Shown here piece by piece: positions 8,601-14,297 of a DNA stretch of 14,297 nucleotides. The stretch lies in contig NW_025955695.1 of NCBI RefSeq assembly GCF_022376445.1, positions 1 to 14,297 on the forward strand, in the 5' to 3' direction. This DNA is from Fomitopsis serialis. Lineage: Eukaryota; Basidiomycota; Agaricomycetes; Polyporales; Fomitopsidaceae. Each line of letters opens with the position of its first letter. Within the stretch, counting starts at the first letter, position 1. A model generated the notes under the pieces. It did no database searches, was not told where the DNA came from, and worked only from the letters and a program-made list of their open reading frames with translations. The translations under genes were made by a program, and so were the position numbers.

Positions 8601-10733
8601 GCGACGAGGACAGTCCACCTGCTACGAGTACACCGACAGCACGACCCGTCCGTCTCCCTGAGTTTGGCTCGCCGTCACCGTCCCCGTCCGAAGCCCCCGC
8701 TCCTGCACCTGCCGCCCCGCGCCACAACGACACGAACGGCCACGCCAGCGACGCCCCCCGCAAAGCGACACGGCCGGATTCGTCTCCCGCGACGCCGGCC
8801 GATGCCACCCCCGCCGCCGTCTTCTCGCTCCAGACCCCGCCGCGGCGATCGCCGGGGAATGGCAGCTCCGTGAGCTCCTCCAAGTCAGAGTTCCAGACAC
8901 CGCCGCCGCCGCGGGGCATGCCCGACCTCCCCGACCCACCGTCCTTCGCCACCGACGATGCCGACGGCGACGGCGACGAGGAGAACGACAACACGCCCGT
9001 GATGACGAGCGCCCCCGGGAACCTGACGATGATGAAGACGCCGCGTCCGCCGGGCGCGTGGGCCGCCACTCCGGACGTCCGGCGTGCTGCGGGCGGGAAG
9101 GCAGCGGGCGACGACGCGGGCGCGTCGAGCGTGCTCGTCAACACGCCTGAGGGACAGGCGAAGGTGGACGTCGTCGCGACGCCGGGTGCGCCGCCCGACG
9201 CTGCCACACCGAACACGACGGCGACGTGGCCGCGCACGCCCGCGCCGCCGGGCGCGTGGCTGCAGACCCCGGGCGGCCCTGCGTCGGTGCGGCGGCGGAG
9301 CATCCTGAAGGTGCGCTTTGACGTCGAGAGCGAGACGACGGTGTCGGACGTCGGCGAGCCTGCCGGGGATGCGAAGAGGCCTGCGCTCCCGGCGGAGTGG
9401 AACCCGAACGCGGCGGCGGACTCGTCTGCGGAGGGCGCCCTCGCTATGCCGCCCGTCGACGTCCGCGGCGAGGGCGAGGACAGGAAGGCGGCGAGGGCGG
9501 AGACGCCGGCGACCCCGCCGCCGCCGCAAGCAAGACCGGACTCTGCGGGAGCGCGCCCGTTCCGCTCGCCGGGGAGTGTCAGCGTGAGGATCGTCGATGC
9601 GTTTGGGCGGGAGACGACGGCCGAGAAGGAGGAGGCGCAGAGGCCAGCGCAGGACGTTCCGACGCGACCCAAGACTCCCGAGCGGAAGACACAACAGTCC
9701 GCCCCTGCCACCCCGCGCAGCCGGAGTGCGGTCCGGATCGTCGACGCGATGGGGCGCGAGGTCGAGGAGCCCGCGCCGGAGGCGTCTGGCTCGCGTGACG
9801 TCCGACGCGGGCTGGACACCGAGCTGGCGGAGGCGTCGCTGTCGGTCGTGGAGGACGAGGGGTCGTCTGTGTTTTCTGTGGACATGGCGACGCCGCCGAC
9901 GCACAACGAGGCGCTCGCGCTGGTGCGGGAGCAGGTGGGGAACATGAAGAAGGAGGCGCGTCAGGCGGAGAAGTACGTGTGCTGTCTCTCGTGGGCATGG
10001 CCGTATTGACTGACGGGTACAGGGACAGGTCGTGCCGGGAGCGCGCGGTGGACGACGGGCGGGCGCGGACGCTGGAGGACGCGTCGAGCAAGGCGCGGAG
10101 CATGCGGCGGACGATCTCGCAGACGCTGCAGCGGGTGGAGGACGCGGCGGAGAGCGTGCGGACGAGTCGGTACGCGCCGCTGCGCGAGAGCATGCGCCGA
10201 AGCACGAGTCGGTTCCTGGTGCGTACACCCTCCCTGCGGTTCCTTGTGGCGATGGTGGTGCTGATTGGAGGCAGCCTTCCGCGATGTCGGAGACGGGGGT
10301 CAAGCTGTCGTGGAGCCGCGGTACCTGGCTGTTCTGGGCCTTTGTGCTTATCCAGCTCGGATTCTGTCTGGTCATGTACCGGTATGTGTTGACGCCTCTT
10401 GACACGAGCTCGTGGTGACATGTCATGCGCAGATTATCTAACATGCGGGCTCGTCGACTGTTCCTGACGACGTACTACGACCCGTTCTACGCGGACGTCT
10501 ACCTCTTCACGCGCACGCACCCGTCCGCGTCGAACCCGTCCGCGATCCCGCCGCACGCGAGCTGGTACGAGGTGCCTGCGATGCTCGCGCGCGGGGGCTG
10601 GGGCTGGCAGGGCGCGGTGCAGGAAGTCTGGAGCGGGGCGATGTGCGCTCTTTCGCTACGGCCGTGCGAACCGGGTGCGTCGGAGGTGTGGAACAACGCC
10701 GCGCACGGTCACACTCACTGGCCGCCGGCATGA
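5611..10733 (+). CDS. Very large Ser/Pro-rich single-pass membrane protein (KASH-like candidate)
   Basis: I do not recognise the gene by name. Eight exons join in frame: 5611-6895, 6948-7148, 7204-7341, 7392-8540, 8598-9972, 10023-10218, 10275-10381 and 10433-10733, giving about 1583 residues. The exon 2/3 boundary is least certain; a GTAACG donor at 7182 with an acceptor at 7224 also fits. Most of the protein is low-complexity and rich in Ser, Pro, Thr-Pro and basic patches. Visible elements are a short helix RESLRELFSSALR (131-143) and basic NLS-like runs near 150-160 and 183-190. ERERxWNxP motifs start at 476, 556 and 660. PPGAW motifs lie near 1073-1079 and 1139-1145, SILKVRF at 1159-1165, and VRIVDAxGRE at 1254-1263 and 1303-1312. 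A charged, coiled-coil-like stretch (about 1360-1448) precedes one transmembrane helix (about 1465-1483) and a tail of about 100 residues ending in WPPA. This layout suits a nuclear-envelope or spindle-pole anchor, but that is inference. Confidence 0.82.
6730..6831 (+). repeat. Two tandem 51-nt coding repeats
   Basis: Positions 6730-6780 and 6781-6831 encode two consecutive 17-residue units, DPVSPGRPLSWS(A/S)HSK(A/S), at residues 374-390 and 391-407. A degraded third unit (RPTSWSSHMRA) begins at residue 351. The DNA differs mainly at third positions, so the repeat is not very recent. Confidence 0.85.
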
Positions 10734-11606
10734 GGCACGCCGGTGTCGCCACATGCGCACATTTGCCTCCTCTGCGCTGTTCTCAACTCCGCCCCGAGGA
10801 CGCGCTTGGCCAGCTGGGGCCTTGGCGAGATGGCATCTCGCGCACCCGCCGTTAAGTTAAGCAGTTCGATTATTGCCTGTTTTGGATCGTGGATAGCTTA
10901 TGGAAGTTGGATATGGTAGAGTACATTCATGTTGTAGGCCTTACTGGGACTGTGGCAATTGAATACGCCAGGCACGGCCGCGTGTCGCGGCGTGGCGCCA
11001 CTCAAAGATCTGCTCACATCTCAGCGCGTGCATGGAGGTTGTTCGGGACTCGTCATGCGCTCACGCTCACAATTCCAGGAATCGTCAAGCTTCGCGCAAG
11101 CCACTTCCATGAGGTCAGGCTCCTCGCGACTCCTCACGACGACTGACCACGATGTGACGCGCAGTGTGGACGAGGCTCGTACTGTTCTTTGCTGAATGAA
11201 GAGCTGATCGCGAGGAGGCCAGAAGGCCCCGCGCTGAGAGCCATCAAGCAGACCAGACGCCGGCATGAATCCATGTGCTCGCTCCACAGCTTCTACGCTC
11301 CCATACGCGACGAAGCCCTTCTTCGCCGGGAATCGTGTGCTGCATGCTGTGCGACACAGCGTCGACGGCGTGCGGCGGGCTTCCCTGCACCGTGCGCGGG
11401 GTGGTGAGGTTGCGAAGAAGGTGGGACGGCCATGTTGACGTAAGGCTGATGGGGAAGACGGGCTACAGCTCGGCAGACAGGCCCACATGCACCAACCCAT
11501 CTCCCCGTCATCCTCTCCTTGACATCCTTATCGAGCGCCAGGCCACATTCACTTAAGAATCCACCTCCCGCCCTCGTCCCGCCCACCTCAGTCCCCCGCT
11601 GCAGCC
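10734..11606. other. Intergenic stretch between the large gene and the OPT transporter
   Basis: This must hold the 3' end of the upstream gene and the promoter of the transporter. A 159-codon minus-strand frame (11500-11021) is Arg/Ser/Cys-rich, has no recognisable domain and overlaps the likely promoter, so I do not call it. The last 50 bp before 11607 are C/T-rich and end in GCAGCC before the ATG, a normal fungal start context. I see no clear TATA box, RNA gene or repeat. Confidence 0.55.
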
Positions 11607-14297
11607 ATGCGCGTAGAACCAGACGGAAACCCGCCCCTCTACTCTCTCGACCTCGCCGAGGAGCGCATCGGCGATGGCGCAGGCCTCGCCCACCGCCATC
11701 CCTACCCCGCACCCGAGACACCCGCCATCGAGCGGTTCGCAGAGGAAAAGGCCTACCCGGGCTCCGCCGACTCCAGCGAAGACGTCGAGAAGAGCAGCGG
11801 CGACGTCCCCGGCGTCGAGGAGGTGCCCTACGGCGACAACGGCAAGGAGAAGGTCCTCGAGACCGCAGAGGACTTTGCCAAGATCCTCATCAGCCTCGAC
11901 GACGACCCCACCATGCCCATCCACACCTTCCGCATGTGGTTCACGGGCGTCGGCCTCGCCGTCTTCGCGTCCGTCCTCGGCATGCTCTTCGTGCGTATAT
12001 GCGCGACATACCGATCCTGCTGCTTGCTCATGCAACTCTGTAGCAATTCCGCCCCCAGGTGCTCAACGTCTCGCCGCTCTTCCTGCAGCTCATCGCGTAC
12101 ATGATCGGCCGCCTCTTCGAGGTCGTCATCCCCGGACCTGGCAGCAAATACCACACCGGCAGCGCTTTCTGGAACTGGCTCAACCCCGGCCCATTCAGTA
12201 AGTCCCTCGCGCCGCCCAATGGAACCAACACTCACGCGCCACAGACCTGAAGGAACACGTCGCGACGCAGATCATGGCCAACACCGCTGCGACCGCAGCA
12301 ACGGCGTGCTTCGTGTTCGCGTCGGACGATCTCTTCTACAACATCACGATCAACCCCGGCAACGCCATCTTCACCGTCCTCGCGAGCCAGCTCATCGGCT
12401 ACGGCTTCGCGGGCATGTTCCGCTCCTTCCTCGTCTACCCGACCGTCATGCTCTACCCCCAGAACCTGATCTACGTCAACCTCTTCGATGTGCTCCACCG
12501 CAGCAAGGGCGAGATGCTCCAGGGCAAACGGTCAGTTCGTGCGCGTGTCTGAGTAGGCCGAACCAAGCTCACTTTGCGGTGTAGTCTGCGTTTCTTCTGG
12601 TACGTCACCGGCGCGGTCTTCGTCTACGAGTGGTTCCCGGAGGTAAGCGCCCGCCCTCCGTACCTCCTCGCGCCCCGAGTCTGACGCCGCCCCGCAGTAC
12701 ATCGCGCCCCTGCTCGGGTCGTTCAACATCGTCTGCCTCGCGTCGCGCAACAGCGACTGGGTCTCGTACATCTTCGGCGGCGCGGAGGCGAATGAGGGCA
12801 TGGGCCTGCTCGGGTTCGGCGTCGACTGGGCGAACATCACCAGCAAGCCGTTCTACTACCCGCTCTCGACCCAGATCTCGAACTACGTCGGCTGGGCGAT
12901 CAACTACATACTCTTGCCCGCGGTCTTTGCCGCGAACGTCTGGAAGAGCCAGAACTTCCCGTTCATCTCCCAGAACCTGTTCTGTGAGTGCGACTTTGCG
13001 GCGTCGTGGCGCGGGCGCGCGCACGCGCGCACGCGCCGTGACACTGACAGCGATGATTTGCGGCGCGGTTGACTGACGGGCGTTTGGCTGTTTGCGTCCA
13101 GTTGAGAACGGGACCATCTACAATCAAAACCTGATCCTGAACGCGTACGTCTGCACTGTGGGCAGGTGTGGTCCCTGCGTGGCTCACAAGTTTTCCACCA
13201 GCGATCAGTCCTTGAACAAGACCGCCCTCGCGATCTACGGCCAGCCCTGGCAGAGCGGGTCGACCGTCGTACGTGTCTCGCCTCACTTGGGGGCGACCGC
13301 ACGGGGACTGACCGTTGACGTGACACGTCCCGCCGGCAGATCTACAACCTGGGCATCAACCTGTCCATCGGCGCGACGATCGTGCACATCGCGCTCTGGC
13401 ACGGCAGGGACATCTACGACGCGTTCGTCGCGCAGTTGTGCGTACCGCCCGCCTCCGGATCTGCGTAGTGCTGACCCAACCACTCCAGCATCAAGAAGGT
13501 GCCCATCGAGGACATCCACTACAAGAAGATGGCCGTCTACAAGGAGGTCCCGCTGTGGTGGTACGCCGCGATCACCGTCGGCGCCTTCATCACCGCCAGT
13601 GCGTGTCCCCCGCTCATCCGCTTCCCCGCTCCCCAACCTGACGTCCGCTCGCGCAGTGGTGTGCTGCTACACGGAGAAGTCGGGCCTGCCGTGGTGGGCG
13701 CTGATCGTCGCGCTGATATTTGCGATCATCATCTGCCGTTCTACGGCGCGATGTACGCCATCTCCGCGGTGCAGCTCGTCGTGCAGAACCTCTTCCAGAT
13801 CCTCGGCGCGGCGCTCGTCCCGGGCTCGTCCCAGGCGAACATGGTGCGTCCGCCCGCTGCTCCACGAATGTGGCGGCGGGACTGACCGCGCCTTCCGCGC
13901 CGGCGTGTGGGGCTGCAGTATTTTGAGCTGTATTCGAGCCAGGCGATCTTGCAGGCGAGCTCGATGCTGAGCGATCTGAAGCTTGGACAGTACACGAAGC
14001 GTAGGTCGCAGTCCGTCAGATGTGCCCGGACGTGCTCTTCACGGTTTGCTTTCTGCAGTTCCCCGAGGGCGACCTTCTCGGTGCAGATGGCCGGTACGGT
14101 CGTCGGTGCGCTGCTCAACTGTGCGTGTGCTCCCTTGCTTCACGTGTTGAACTCCGTCGTTCTGACGTGACGTTCCGTAGACGTCATCATGCAAGACGTC
14201 GTGAACCAAAAACGCACGATCCTGGTGTGTGTGCTCGTTGAGTGTATGAGCGTTCTATGCTGATGACGATGCGCAGCTCGACAACCAAGGCAGTCGT
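11607..14297 (+). CDS. OPT family oligopeptide transporter, 3' end beyond the window
   Basis: This is a proton-coupled transporter of small peptides or peptide-like substrates; the exact substrate cannot be read. Exons are 11607-11990, 12059-12197, 12245-12530, 12585-12642, 12698-12983, 13102-13144, 13202-13268, 13340-13437, 13489-13598, 13657-13843, 13919-14000, 14059-14120, 14181-14224 and 14277-14297 onward, about 623 residues so far. The hydrophilic N-terminus (about 100 residues) leads to DDDPTMPIHTFRMWF before the first membrane helix. The OPT landmark NPGPFNLKEH spans the second junction at residues 170-179. Later landmarks are FENGTIYNQ, EDIHYKKMAVYKEVPLWWY, YTEKSGLPWWA, FELYSSQAILQ..SMLSDLKLGQYTK and QMAGTVVGALLNYVIMQ. 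Two sites (13731-13737 and 14059-14064) need one extra base each to keep this frame. The second could be avoided with a poor GTCGCA donor at 14005. Either the sequence has two single-base errors or this allele is damaged. Confidence 0.93.

Noticed and set aside
8389..10444. Two minus-strand open frames of about 518 codons opposite exon 5 of the large gene
   Set aside because: Long antisense frames are expected in very G+C-rich coding DNA; the products are Arg/Ala/Ser-rich shadows with no domains, while the plus strand has repeated protein motifs and consistent splicing.
11021..11500. Minus-strand open frame of 159 codons upstream of the transporter
   Set aside because: No recognisable domain, biased towards Arg, Ser and Cys, no homologous copy in the window, and it overlaps the probable promoter of the transporter.
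1..14297. Prokaryotic features, CRISPR arrays, tRNA genes, intact transposons or viral genes
   Set aside because: No direct repeat-spacer pattern, no tRNA-like cloverleaf, no transposase, reverse transcriptase or terminal repeats recognised; the genes and introns are fungal.

Overview
The window is eukaryotic and almost certainly comes from a basidiomycete fungus, probably an Agaricomycete. The genes are cut by many short introns, mostly 47-75 nt, with GT(A/G)(A/C)GT-type donors and CAG/TAG acceptors. The coding DNA is G+C-rich. The recognisable products are fungal: the DASH kinetochore subunit Dad2 and a fungal OPT-type oligopeptide transporter. I see no prokaryotic signals and no tRNA, rRNA, CRISPR or intact transposon. 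The exact species cannot be read from the sequence.

Left region (1 to about 4430). This stretch is gene-poor and visibly less G+C-rich. It holds a local multigene family on the minus strand. Three copies look intact (645-5, 2831-2303, 4120-3620). Each has two exons joined by one phase-0 intron (62, 61 and 51 nt) at the same codon, and each encodes about 150-190 residues. A fourth copy (about 1530-1268) is decayed but still has the splice sites. No single unspliced reading frame covers these genes. I do not recognise the family; a beta-grasp, Crinkler-header-like fold is only a weak guess.

Middle region (4899 to 10733). A divergent gene pair shares a 229-bp intergenic promoter. On the minus strand is dad2 in three exons (5381-4899, 124 residues), a subunit of the DASH ring that couples kinetochores to microtubules. 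On the plus strand is a very large Ser/Pro-rich protein in eight exons (5611-10733, about 1583 residues). It has a coiled-coil-like region, one C-terminal transmembrane helix and a tail of about 100 residues ending in WPPA. I do not recognise it by name. Its layout resembles KASH/nuclear-envelope or spindle-pole anchoring proteins, and it carries an overlapping SILK/RVxF-type PP1 docking motif. An ACGCGT (MCB-like) site lies in the shared promoter.

Right region (10734 to 14297). After about 870 bp of intergenic DNA comes an OPT oligopeptide transporter on the plus strand. It has at least 14 exons and runs off the right edge. Two places in it (13731-13737 and 14059-14064) each need one extra C to keep the family's conserved frame. 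These are either sequence errors or real damage to the gene.
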